This document shows, piece by piece, positions 43,801 through 51,176 of a DNA stretch of 64,000 nucleotides; the stretch's first letter is position 1, and every line of letters begins with the position of its first letter. Origin of the DNA: Girardinichthys multiradiatus (Eukaryota; Chordata; Actinopteri; Cyprinodontiformes; Goodeidae); NCBI RefSeq assembly GCF_021462225.1, contig NC_061804.1, positions 9,475,740 to 9,539,739 on the forward strand, given 5' to 3'. The position numbers were made by a program, and so were the translations under genes. The notes below the pieces were generated by a model. It made no database searches, was not told where the DNA came from, and was given only the letters and a program-made list of their open reading frames with translations.

Positions 43801-44660
43801 GACATTTTATTTAGCAATGACCTCTTGTGGCTTATTGTCTTTATTGGGTGGTGTCAATGACTGTCTCGTAGACAACTGTCAAGTCAGCAGTCCTCCAATA
43901 TAATGGTGTGGGCCATATAAATACATTTTCAATGTACCCTGATTTGAGATGAACCTGTACAATATATAAAGCTGAAGTGTAAGACATATTTAACTTGTTT
44001 TCACTTTAAGTGCCTCAAGATGGTTTAAAAAGAACTAAAAGCCATTTTTCTGTCGGTTTGTTTTATAAAGCAGTGGAACTGCAGGCAGCTAATACTGGAT
44101 GTTTTTCCATCCCTCCAGCGAGTTTCTCCAGAGATTCTGAGGAGGAGTCGAAGGACCTAAAGTTGAAGAGAAGAGTTGACTCCTCGGAAGAAGATTCTAG
44201 GCAGCGACGCAGGCGCCTAGCACTGAAACGCAGGAGAGCATCTGAAGAGGACGACTCGGACTCGGACGACTCTTCAGAGGAGGATCGTCCCATTCGTAAG
44301 CGGGTGAACCGCATCGACTCGGACGATGATGACGAGGAGCCTGAGAAGAAGCCCGCGGAGGAGGAGCCAAAGGGAACAAACTCGTTGGACAGTTGTCCGA
44401 CAGAGGCGCAGCCCACAGACAGACAGAGCGCGACAAAGAACTTAGACGGCCTTGGCAGCCACCCTGTCGCTGCTGCTGCTGACGCTCCGGCTCTCATTCC
44501 ACACCTGGAGACGCCTAAAACGGTCAGTTCCACAGCATCTGTTCCCAGCGCACCGAACGGACTGGCGGGCCAGGAAATGGCAGCGCAGGATGAAGACGAG
44601 GACGACCTGTTAGGAGTCACAGACTTGGTTGACTACGTCTGCAATAATGAACAATTGTAA
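13833..44660 (+). CDS. rsf1: Remodeling and spacing factor 1, complete coding region (16 exons, 1553 aa)
   Basis: Exons in consistent phase: 13833-13986, 22143-22234, 25671-25763, 26083-26288, 26434-26552, 28315-30449, 30555-30836, 32063-32167, 32258-32337, 35236-35290, 35374-35486, 37447-37514, 37980-38193, 38277-38500, 38850-39029, 44119-44660 (TAA). RSF1 is the histone-binding partner of SMARCA5 (SNF2H) in the nuclear RSF chromatin-spacing complex. The N-terminus ([20 protein letters not shown]) and the WHIM-like block ([20 protein letters not shown], exon 4) match the family. Exon 6 is a 2.1-kb Lys/Glu-rich exon with the conserved [13 protein letters not shown] and [12 protein letters not shown]4HC3 PHD finger spans exons 7-8 ([11 protein letters not shown] ... 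[13 protein letters not shown] ... WFCPPCQ, about residues 1015-1062). [19 protein letters not shown] and [20 protein letters not shown] follow. The end [12 protein letters not shown] is almost that of the human protein. It is about 110 residues longer than human RSF1. Exon ends inside acidic tracts are my best phase-consistent choice. Confidence 0.93.
13987..15700 (+). other. rsf1 intron 1, proximal part: no gene seen
   Basis: Sequence between exon 1 and the first LINE fragment is non-coding. From about 15020 to 15480 it is strongly AT-rich with many short palindromic A/T runs. Small frames at 14204-14418 and 14974-15192 have no recognisable content. Confidence 0.5.
15700..16175 (+). mobile_element. 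5'-truncated LINE 3' fragment (L2/CR1-like)
   Basis: The frame at 15712-15936 ends with [16 protein letters not shown] and [12 protein letters not shown], the signature of the C-terminus of fish L2/CR1-type reverse transcriptases. It is followed by a typical 3' terminus (cagcactttgaattgtcttc ... gtgctatagaaataaacttt) and short tandem ccttt units. Everything upstream of the RT C-terminus is missing. Confidence 0.7.
16330..19520 (-). mobile_element. Nearly full-length LINE of the CR1/L2 group, decayed
   Basis: Read in reverse: a hydrophobic/basic leader, an APE-type endonuclease from about 19160 ([15 protein letters not shown] ... [15 protein letters not shown] ... GDFNHASLS ... [10 protein letters not shown]), then reverse transcriptase ([39 protein letters not shown], the Y-x-D-D box as [25 protein letters not shown]), and a 3' end with cttgattaatcccaaaggga flanked by ATTCA units at about 16337-16390. 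The endonuclease is split between frames, a stop follows the linker at about 17791, and the RT is shifted between 17446 and 17302. It lies antisense in rsf1 intron 1. Confidence 0.82.
16406..19163 (-). pseudogene. LINE endonuclease/reverse transcriptase ORF, interrupted
   Basis: Successive open pieces on the minus strand are 19096-18905, 18924-18196, 18171-17791, 17790-17446 and 17302-16406. They encode one EN-RT polyprotein broken by frameshifts near 18.9 and 17.4 kb and by stops. The catalytic RT box is present as YSDD rather than the usual YADD. The last piece (298 codons) covers the palm to the C-terminus without interruption. The product would reverse-transcribe its own RNA at a nicked target. 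Confidence 0.78.
19642..21251 (-). mobile_element. Complete Tc1-type transposon, family B, about 200-bp inverted repeats
   Basis: Both ends read caggtccttctcaaaatatt inward and are flanked by TA (19640-19641 and 21252-21253), the Tc1 target duplication. The inverted repeats match with one difference over the first 177 bp and stay recognisable for about 205 bp. The interior holds one uninterrupted transposase. The element is 1610 bp, the normal Tc1 size, and lies antisense in rsf1 intron 1. Confidence 0.93.
19919..20923 (-). CDS. Tc1/mariner transposase, family B, uninterrupted frame (334 aa)
   Basis: The start is the ATG at 20923 ([20 protein letters not shown]). An N-terminal helix-turn-helix pair follows: [20 protein letters not shown], then a basic [12 protein letters not shown] linker of the GRPR-hook type. 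Catalytic residues sit in LFSDESKF (Asp), [10 protein letters not shown] (Asp, with the usual QQDN changed to QHDL) and [11 protein letters not shown] (Glu). The C-terminus is [18 protein letters not shown]. Length and domain order are standard for Tc1, with no frame break. With both ends and TA flanks present, this is the best candidate in the window for a transposase still able to move its own copy. It differs clearly from the family A protein. Confidence 0.92.
   Translation of the reverse strand: MGKTADLTAVQKATIDTLKQEGKTQKEISERIGCSQSAVSRHLSGKSVGRKKCGRKRCTTRRGDRTLRKIVEKGRFQTLGDLRKQWTESGVETSRATVHRRVQEMGYRCRIPQVKPLLNQKQRQKRLTWATEKQHWTVAQWSKVLFSDESKFCMSFGNQGARVWRKTGEKEMPKCQKSSVKYPQSVMVWGAVSAAGVGPLCFIKGRVNAASYQEILEHFMLPSAEKLFGDEDFIFQHDLAPAHSAKTTGKWFTDHGITVLNWPANSPDLNPIENLWDIVKRTLRDSRPNTLDELKAAIEASWASIRPQQCHRLIASMPRRIEAVISAKGFPTKY
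21783..22050. mobile_element. Short hAT-like non-autonomous element
   Basis: The left edge gggaggcacgatacatctgc and the reverse of the right edge (ccagggatgcactgatctga) resemble the gggtgcaccgat termini of small hAT elements. The interior carries the cggccgata and ggtatcggatattgatattg phrases common in such fish repeats. It lies directly before rsf1 exon 2. Confidence 0.5.
22235..24694 (+). other. rsf1 intron 2, no recognised gene
   Basis: No exon or repeat family could be named. Minus-strand frames at 22967-23212, 23145-23333 and 23377-23595 and plus frames at 23504-23767 overlap one another, lack domain character and look fortuitous. The block 23000-23900 is somewhat GC-richer than its surroundings and may be an old repeat. 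Confidence 0.4.
24695..25385 (+). repeat. Minisatellite of interleaved 15- and 16-bp units in rsf1 intron 2
   Basis: About 690 bp are built from three related units: gtgtctgagggaacc (15 bp), gtgtctctcagggact (16 bp) and gtgtctctccgggacc (16 bp). A run of about six 15-bp units (about 24775-24865) is followed by a run of about eight 16-bp units (about 24866-24975). After that come mixed and variant units (cttggggact, ggaccgtgcctgtgggacct), decaying to the right. The open frames on both strands in this tract come from the repeat period and are not genes. Confidence 0.92.
26950..27500 (+). pseudogene. Decayed Tc1-type transposase in rsf1 intron 5
   Basis: Fragments in shifting frames recall the family B protein: [16 protein letters not shown] (compare [16 protein letters not shown]), a [16 protein letters not shown] stretch at about 27150-27185, a later [19 protein letters not shown] piece, and [15 protein letters not shown] at about 27412-27460. 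Multiple stops and indels are present. No terminal repeats could be drawn with confidence. Confidence 0.65.
27501..28314 (+). other. rsf1 intron 5, distal part: nothing recognised
   Basis: Non-coding, AT-rich sequence up to the acceptor at 28313-28314. A 66-codon minus frame at 27722-27922 has no family resemblance. Confidence 0.5.
29250..29369 (+). repeat. In-frame 24-bp coding repeat in rsf1 exon 6
   Basis: Five consecutive 24-bp units, starting at 29250, 29274, 29298, 29322 and 29346, encode an eight-residue GP(E/A)EEKEK motif; the last unit is degenerate. The flanking codons are variants (DPAEEKEK before, DPAEKP after). Each unit keeps the reading frame, so unit-number changes would lengthen or shorten the acidic/basic central region without a frameshift. 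Confidence 0.9.
30837..32062. mobile_element. rsf1 intron 7, mostly a DNA-transposon relic
   Basis: From about 31000 to 31660 the sequence contains antisense-transposase-like phrases (aagcatgatgctgcctccgc and catgcttcaccagggtagtt) and resembles the relic near 2.5 kb. Beyond 31.7 kb nothing is recognised until the acceptor before exon 8. Confidence 0.4.
32338..33169 (+). other. rsf1 intron 9, proximal part: nothing recognised
   Basis: Non-coding sequence lies between exon 9 and the Tc1 element. Short frames at 32436-32627 (+) and 32513-32713 (-) lack any recognisable content. Confidence 0.5.
33170..34554 (-). mobile_element. Tc1-type transposon, family C, copy 1
   Basis: The ends read cagtacagac inward with TA outside (33168-33169 and 34555-34556). 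The inverted terminal match is only about 31 bp with one difference. The 1385-bp element carries a transposase with two nonsense codons. It is antisense in rsf1 intron 9 and belongs to the same family as the copy at 57894-59521. Confidence 0.9.
33333..34385 (-). pseudogene. Tc1 transposase, family C copy 1, two nonsense codons
   Basis: The reading frame from the ATG at 34385 to the stop at 33333 is 350 codons and contains a TGA at codon 3 (34377-34379) and a TAG at 34083-34085. No frameshift is needed. Catalytic blocks are intact: [27 protein letters not shown] and [17 protein letters not shown], giving D, D and [21 protein letters not shown] lies between them. The N-terminal HTH ([20 protein letters not shown]) and GRPR-like RKGRPRV are preserved. 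This copy is inactive as read. Confidence 0.88.
34557..35235 (+). other. rsf1 intron 9, distal part: nothing recognised
   Basis: AT-rich non-coding sequence reaches the exon 10 acceptor at 35234-35235. No repeat family was identified. Confidence 0.5.
35540..36100. mobile_element. Relic of an unidentified fish DNA transposon in rsf1 intron 11
   Basis: It opens with tgaaagaaagtacaccctct and repeats a taagtacaccccaaaatctt box about 100 bp later. This reads like the terminal and subterminal phrases of an old DNA element. No transposase frame survives and the right boundary is unclear. Confidence 0.35.
36885..37060 (-). mobile_element. Short L2 3' UTR fragment
   Basis: Phrases shared with the L2 3' ends at 11.4 and 39.1 kb (caattcagttcaatcataca, then ccccttttaacaggaagaaa and cctccag) appear in the same order but with internal deletions. 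This is a degraded, minus-oriented 3' fragment inside rsf1 intron 11. Confidence 0.6.
37700..37915. mobile_element. Terminal fragment of the same DNA-transposon type as at 7.7-8.8 kb
   Basis: The segment ends in ataaatacttttgccaagca with a gtaataatgtgacaaaaact stretch just inside it. This mirrors the left-end text at about 7720-7760 in reverse. Only one end is recognisable. Confidence 0.45.
39995..40277. mobile_element. About 275-bp insertion nested in the L2 3' UTR
   Basis: The L2 fragment at 11.9 kb reads directly from ...taactacagagata into ...ggataacctaagcc. The copy here has about 275 extra bases between the same two flanks. The insert begins with gtttcagttcagattattta and a ttgtcgtctcaagg-like phrase, itself similar to an L2 3' terminus, and ends in a purine-rich ggagggaggaaggaaggctc tract. 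Confidence 0.55.
40296..42509 (-). pseudogene. L2 endonuclease/reverse transcriptase ORF, broken
   Basis: Two open minus-strand pieces, 42509-41403 (368 codons) and 41000-40296 (234 codons), represent the C-terminal endonuclease through the RT C-terminus of one LINE polyprotein. Recognised blocks are [59 protein letters not shown] and [11 protein letters not shown]. The pieces are separated by about 400 bp containing frameshifts over the catalytic palm. It would not yield a functional enzyme as read. Confidence 0.8.
43020..44118. mobile_element. rsf1 intron 15, distal part with a family-B-related Tc1 relic
   Basis: About 43530-43660 matches the subterminal text of the family B Tc1 (aaacccaaaattc, cagaccaataaaaagagttt, gtacttggtcgg). 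About 43850-43895 matches its promoter-proximal coding text (gtgtcaatgac ... aagtcagcagtcc). The central transposase is missing, as expected for an internally deleted copy. The rest of the intron is unassigned. Confidence 0.55.
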
Positions 44661-47025
44661 AAAGACAACAAAAATCTTGTACCGTTTCTTTTTTTGTGGT
44701 ATTGTATTTTTATATTGCTTAACTTTATTATTCCCTCCCCCTTTCAACAGTTCTTATTGTTTATTTCAGTGTGGAGCTTGATTCTCATCAGTCTCACCAA
44801 CAGAAAGAACTGGGTCTCCATCACCAGTCTAATCCTGTCCCAGTGGGGCTGTGAAACCAGTAAGGGCACCAACATATCATCTTAGATCCTCCAGTTCCAC
44901 TGCCAAACCTTCCTCCAGATGTGTCGTCATTTCACCTCTCATCTACCTGGTTGTTTTTAGATTTGTACCTGTTTGTTTAAGCACTAATGTATGAAATCTG
45001 GCACTGAAACAGTTTGTATTTTGTCTGAGATTAGTTGTCTAACTTAAAATATCATTCCATCCTTGACTCAAAGTTTGTGGCATCGTTTTAAAACAGTAGT
45101 TTCATGGGTTACATGGGTTAGAAGATGAATGCCACCCTCACGTCTTTTTATTCTGAATTATGGAGTTGGTTTAAACAATCTTTGGCTAATATAATATTTC
45201 CACAGAAATGATGTGTAATATGCAAAAAAAACTCCAAGTTTACTTGCTGCTCTTGTCTGACATCTAGCGGTTGTCCAGGGTGTCTTTCGGGACTTCCACA
45301 AGTTAAAACAGGTGTTCAACTTCTGCGTTGTAGTTGCCAAAATATCTAAAGTAGTTATAAGGCTGAAGATTTATTCACATAAATCAACCTACACACAATT
45401 TGTGAGCTTCCAGATTCAAATTGTATGTCTCTTGAGGTGAAATTTTGAATTTTTTAAAGAATTCTTCAATTTATAAAGCTTTTCTTTCCCCTTTTAGCTG
45501 AAAAAGGTTCCACTGTAAATTACATATTTAATAAGCTAACCCTTAAAACAGCTGGGATGATTCTGGTCACACTGCTGTCTGGAAATCTTTTTGCCCCTTT
45601 TTCTTCTATAATGCTCCATCTGTCTGTGTTCAAGGTGTGAATGTCTGTGACCAACCTGTGTTTTTTAATACCCCACCCCCCCACCCCCCGTATCCTCTTT
45701 TTGAGTTTTTGTATTTGAGCAATAGAGTAGCTTTTTGTATATTGTATACATTGTGTAATTATTTGCATTCTGTGTATTGCCATCAGCCCCAGTGGTGAGC
45801 TGTCCGTTATTAAGAGTTGTTTTGCGGAAACAAAATCAAAAAGTTCAACCATTGTCCCTCCTAATCCCCAGATCTTGTCCAGTGTGTTCGTATTTCATTT
45901 GTCACGTTATTTTATGTATTTTTTTTTTTTTGTATATCTAATCTATGATTTGTCTCTTGGCGTAAAAGTGTCTTATTTTTTCTACATTGTCTCTTGTAGG
46001 TATATAATTGTGCAGATACATCATGTTTGACAACATACCATCATTTTTTTCCACGTTCTTCTTTCCCACATTTTCTAGCACTTCTTCTGTTTTCATAATC
46101 TTGAACCCAAGTCAGGTTCCCTGACTTCACCCCCAGGATCAAGATCATGAAAATTCTGTATAATAAACAGTTTGGAAGAAAAGTTAAGTTTTTCACAGAG
46201 GGAATAGACATAAAAATGAAAACCGAAGACTATACTGACCTCTGCTGGAACCAGTCTCTCTGTATATCTGTAGTTTTTGCTGTATTATATTTAGAGGCAT
46301 TTTGTAATCATGGAAAAATAAATATATTGGGCAATTCTTTGGGATTGCATGGGTTTCTAATAGTTTTTTTTGTAGGGAAGTAATATTGGCACAACAGTTT
46401 TTAAAGATAAATTAGAAGATAGAAGATCTGGGCATGTTTTACAAATGTTTATCTCCTGGCCTCTTGTGTTGTCTTGTAGGAGACCAAGTACTGGCACGTC
46501 ACTGGAGTTGAATGGGAAGCTAAAAATCGGTGGTCAGCTGTATCTGATTTCAGAGGTAAAATCTAGCCTGTTTGTAAAATATTTTGTAAATTACTCTGAG
46601 CACGGTCTGCACAGAGGATAAGTCACTTTGTAGCAAAAACACGACTTCAAGGTGAAAAAAACTATACGTGCTGCTTGCAGTGCCCCCAAGTGTTACAGTA
46701 ATTAGCCTTCATGGGGACAAAATTTAGCCAACCTGAATATAAAAGTATAACGAATGTGTATGTTCCAGTGGGTTGAGGAAAGAAATGTATTGATATGTAT
46801 TGCATAGAAACAAGTTTAGTGAGGTTTGTGAAAATGACCAGTGCCAATGACTGAAGTGTTAACTGTCCTCCTTTTTACCTCATGAAGCTGGGAAGAAAGA
46901 AACCCTGTCCACTGTGCATAGTTCCTAGTAGACGGATTGTGTATTGTCTGCTATATTACTTTTGTTTGTTTACTGCTATTTCTTATGGATTGGCTCTCTT
47001 GTACATTTGTTATAATAAATTTGGT
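44661..47025 (+). other. Probable rsf1 3' UTR
   Basis: After the rsf1 TAA the sequence is T-rich, non-coding and free of obvious mobile elements for over 2 kb, in contrast to the introns. Candidate AATAAA signals lie at 46162-46167, 46317-46322 and 47014-47019. The true end cannot be chosen from sequence. Confidence 0.5.
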
Positions 47026-48560
47026 TTTAAGCCTTATGCTTGTCTTGCTCTTTTTTTCTCATGTGGGTTAGTCACTGAGCACATAAACATATATAATTAA
47101 ACTATAATTAGTAGTGTACAAAGTTTTCAAGCTTAAGCAAGGAAGTTGATTTAAATGTTTTCTTTACAGTTGGACCACAATTAAACCCATTATAATAAAG
47201 CAGATTTACATGTGTATAAATTCAGATTAAAGATGGAATAAATAGCATTCTATATCATTTTTGAATATTTTGGTTATGATTCTTTAGCATTACACTTTTA
47301 TTGTGAAATTATTTTTCTATTTTCAGAAAACATTAAATTTTAATGTTTGATAGTGTAAGCCAGAGTCTTAAATGACTTGAAAACAATGCTACTGTATAGC
47401 CCCCTTAGCATGGCAATAAATAAAAATTTTAGCCCTCTATAAGTTGCATATTAGCCTTAAGTGTGTTGGCTAAGCATGAAGGCTTGTTTTGGCAGCATCC
47501 AAGATAAACTAAAATGTATTGTCAACTTTGGTCATAAACAAGTATATAGCGTAAGAAAACAATATGTTTCTCAAGTCTAACATTCAGTATGTTTTTTTAC
47601 AGCTAAAATATACAAAATAGGGAAATGAAAGCTTATTTGGTGTTAGCCATCTTTTAGCATAGATTAGCTTACAATGCTAACCATGCTAATACAAGTATGC
47701 TAACATGATCACCAAAAATGTTGACAATATATGTTTGCATGTTAACAAAGACGTCATTTTGTTTTGGTAGTAATCAGGGCTTGACATGAACTTTCTTGCT
47801 CACCAGCCACTGTGGTTACTGGTTTTCCAAAGTTACTAGCCACTCAGCATTTTCACCAGCCACAATGTTGAGAATTTATGATTAACGCTGACTATAGCGT
47901 GCTAAAGTTTACTTGAACTAGATTTACAACATTTTTAAATGTAAATGACCCTTTTACACAATCATATCAAGACTACATAAAATATTTACCACTTCAGGTC
48001 ATTATCAAGCATTCAGCTCTGATAAGGTTCTGTGCAGGGGCGTTTTTAGGGTCTAAAAACATTGGGGGCTTTAGCCCAAACCCAAAATATATTTAAAATA
48101 AGACAGTTTACAAGTAATTTCAAGTTCAAATACATAGGACATACTGTACCAGTTCTCTTGTCTCGGCTGGGTTTAGACTGAAAGTAAGTTACTGTGAATC
48201 AAACAAAAAAGGTTTACAATAATTTTACATGTTTTTTATTTTTGTTAGAAGCTGAATTAAGGATAAGAAGAAACTGATGAAAAACCATTTTGCTGAATTA
48301 AACACTTTAAAAGGAAAGGGAGTTGAGTTGTGATGTTTAAAATATAGCATAGAGCCTCATCCTGGACCTTATCAGTACTAATATTACAGTTATTAATAAC
48401 TGTATACATATGGTATCATTGTTTAATTAGTTTAGTTTATATAATATTACATGTGTAATTCAGAAAAATAAAATAGTTAACTAATTAATGTCCATGTGTG
48501 GTAAGTTTGTATGATTTATTTCCTAACTACACTGCATCTTTAAACCCATAGCTTTATGTT
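47026..48560. other. Intergenic, no gene seen; traces of old repeats
   Basis: No coding frame is credible. Two short stretches resemble common fish interspersed repeats: about 47640-47720 (repeated gctaa/ttagc words) and about 48040-48070 (ggggcgtttttagggtctaa). Neither can be delimited. Confidence 0.4.
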
Positions 48561-49234
48561 TAGAATCAGCACTGAAGATATGAAAGAGAAGAGGGAGGCT
48601 TGGTTGTCACGGAGTGATCTTTGGACTCTGTTTGTGGCTTTGTGTTTGTTTATCTTTTTGCTTAGATTTTTCTATTTTGGTTTTTGTATCATGTTTTTCT
48701 TTTCTCCCTCTTCCGCCTCCTAGTGTTTACTTAAGTTCTTTTATGGTTGTTTTCTTATTACTTTGTATGGTTTATTATTATTGTAATTATTATAGTTCTT
48801 AGACTTCCCTGGATTCTCTAGTTTTATTTCTCTTTAGTATCTTTATGTTTAATTGTGTTTTATTATTTGTTCCTTTGCACTCTTCTTGTTTACTAGTTTA
48901 TTTTCTGTTTCCTTTCCAGTTAATTCAGTTAGTGTGGTTAGGTTTGTTTACTTTTGTATTCAGGTTTTCTTTATGGGTTCTTTGTTTGTTCTCAGGTTGT
49001 TGTTCCTATGTTCCCTCTAGTTTCTCTGTTTACTTTAGTCATGATTATTCTAGTTTTCTTATTCCCCATTTGATTATTTATCTTTGTCTATAGGTTTGCT
49101 TGGTCTGTGTTTCTGTTTATTGTTTATTAGTTACTTTGCCCATCCTCAGTCTTTGTATTTGTTTCATCCGTTCCTTCTGCTTCCCTGCCTCCTCGTCACA
49201 CCTGTTACCTGTGTTCTCTGATTACCTGCCCTTT

Positions 49235-49395
49235 GGCAGTAAACAAAGTGGGTATGTCTCTTTTATGTCTCCTCGCGCTCCGCGCAGGTCGAGATTAAAT
49301 GTAAACAAAGTCACGCACGTGACACGTAGCCCACCTGGGCGTGCGTCTATAAGTAGCACGTGGAAGGCTACGTTCGGTCTCTTTGATCTTCTCGC
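49235..49395 (+). repeat. DIRS left inverted terminal repeat
   Basis: It starts ggcagtaaacaaagtgggta and ends at ttctcgc. It is the reverse complement of 54483-54643 with about six mismatches over 161 bp. It contains a tataagta-like box at about 49350, which could help start transcription. Confidence 0.9.
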
Positions 49396-49865
49396 TGTCA
49401 ACCGTCGCGTGTTTCGCAGGTTGGTCGCTCCTATAAGTCCGTGTTTCGGCGCTTATTGGGTATTGCAGGTCTAAAAGAGGTAAGCACACGGTTTGTGTGT
49501 TTCGGCGTCATCCTGCCTGTGACTTTTTCGTCGGAGAGCTCTTTGTAGCCCTCTAAGGCTGTGGTTGACATTTCTCTGTTTCTGTGTTAGCAGAACTCTA
49601 GTAGCCGGAAGTTTGATGCTGGCGCTTCTTTTCCCCTGTTGAGACCGGGTGGGGAGGAGCGGACAGCTGCAGTTTTCAGTTGAGTGGAAGCTGGATGTTC
49701 TGACTGCGTTCTGTGCTGCACAGTTCTCGCTCAGATTGCCTGGCTCGTGTCTGTATTGAGAAGCAGTGGATCAAAAAGAGGCCTCTGATCGCGTTCTTCA
49801 GTTCTATTGAAGTCCTCGCTCTGTTGGCCTGGTGCCTGCCTGCATTTCCCACGTATGTGATCGGG

Positions 49866-51158
49866 ATGCTAGCGTGCGCTTCATGTGGGGTTACTCTACA
49901 GGTAGAGGACGGACATGATCTGTGCCCCAAATGCCAGGGCATGGGTCATTTCAGGGAGACTCTGACGGACCCATGCATGAACTGCAGCATTTTGCCGTTT
50001 CCTGTTAGAGAGAACAGGCTACGTCAGGTGGAGAATCTCCTCTTCGTGGCCGAGCTGCCACCCTCAGGGATGCCTCAACCGTGTTCCGGGAGGCGGGGGG
50101 ATGCGCCAGCGGAAGAATGCCGGAGCCCACGGAGGAAGAGGCCTCGGCTGGAGCGCCCATCTCGGCTGAAAGTGGACTCTTTGAGGGCCGAGGTGGAGCA
50201 GCTCAAGGCTCTACTCAAGGCCCCAGAACCCACGCCTGCCTTCCAAACAGCAGCATCTTGGGAGTCGGGGAAGGACCTGGAAGATGATGGAATCTCTGTG
50301 AGGGCCTCCAATTCATCCAGTCCCTTGAGGACCAGCAGGACCCCTTCCCAGACCCTCGGGATTGGGATCCCTCAAGTATTGGAGGAAATGATGGCTCAAG
50401 TAATTCCCTTAGGAGTTCAGTTAGCTCTGGCCCAGGGGAGGAGCCATGCCCGCTACGGGCAATTATTTTGGCAGCCTTGGCCAAGGTTGACCTGGACGAT
50501 GCAACCGTGGCCCGGCCAACGGGAAACCCGTTTTTTTTGCCGGGCTCCGGCAGCCCCTCCGTTCAAGGTGCCACCGTCGCCGGCCTTCTTGGAAGAGCTT
50601 CAGCGCTGCTGGAGCGATCCTAGAAGCTTCTCCCACCATGGTCGAGACGCACGGATCCTGGCGTGCATGCGCAATCCCGGGGATCATGGTCTGGACCGTA
50701 TGCCCCCTGTGGATCACTGCATCGCATCACTGGTTCTTTCCCCAGATGAGGCGCTCAGGGAGAGGGCCCGCTGTCCAAGCGCCCAGTGTTGGGTGACTGA
50801 CGACTCCTTGTGCCGTGCCTACAACATTGCGGCTCGTATGGCACGTATTGGCAATTCCCTCTCTGTCCTCCTGTTGGCACAGTCCCAGATGCTGCAGCCG
50901 GGCATGGCGGGAGCAGCACTGGGCGACACAAATGACGCAGCTCTCCAGGCCTTTGGACTCATGTCCAGGGAACTCGGTCGCCTTTTGTCCACTCTGGTGG
51001 TCACCCGATGCCAGATCTGGTTGGCACAGGCCCCGATCTCGGAAGACTGTAGGCAGAGCTTGCGGAGGCTGCCGGTGATACCGGGCCAGCTGTTTGGACC
51101 GGAGGCCGAGAGGGCACTGGAGCGACGTCGGCAGTCCAGCCAGGCCCCTGAAGCTTGA
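49866..51158 (+). CDS. DIRS gag-like protein
   Basis: The open frame extends from at least 49713. The first good ATG is 49866 (MLACASCGVTLQVEDGHDLC), giving 430 codons to a TGA at 51156-51158. The N-terminus has a zinc-binding arrangement CxxC ... CPKC ... H ... CxxC (about residues 4-40). A basic stretch (RSPRRKRPRLERPSRLK) and a predicted helical segment (SLRAEVEQLKALL) follow. The C-terminal half (SLVLSPDEALRERARCP ... AYNIAARMARIGNSLSVLLL) is of the type seen in vertebrate DIRS gag proteins. The stop lies 18 bases before the next ATG of the polymerase, in the same frame. It probably packages element RNA. Confidence 0.75.
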   Translation: MLACASCGVTLQVEDGHDLCPKCQGMGHFRETLTDPCMNCSILPFPVRENRLRQVENLLFVAELPPSGMPQPCSGRRGDAPAEECRSPRRKRPRLERPSRLKVDSLRAEVEQLKALLKAPEPTPAFQTAASWESGKDLEDDGISVRASNSSSPLRTSRTPSQTLGIGIPQVLEEMMAQVIPLGVQLALAQGRSHARYGQLFWQPWPRLTWTMQPWPGQRETRFFCRAPAAPPFKVPPSPAFLEELQRCWSDPRSFSHHGRDARILACMRNPGDHGLDRMPPVDHCIASLVLSPDEALRERARCPSAQCWVTDDSLCRAYNIAARMARIGNSLSVLLLAQSQMLQPGMAGAALGDTNDAALQAFGLMSRELGRLLSTLVVTRCQIWLAQAPISEDCRQSLRRLPVIPGQLFGPEAERALERRRQSSQAPEA

Positions 51159-51176
51159 GGTGGTCGCAGCGGGGCC

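Noticed and set aside
48614..49093. Hydrophobic Phe/Leu/Cys-rich frames resembling membrane proteins
   Set aside because: They come from a T-rich interspersed repeat; hydrophobicity follows from TTT/CTT/TGT codons.
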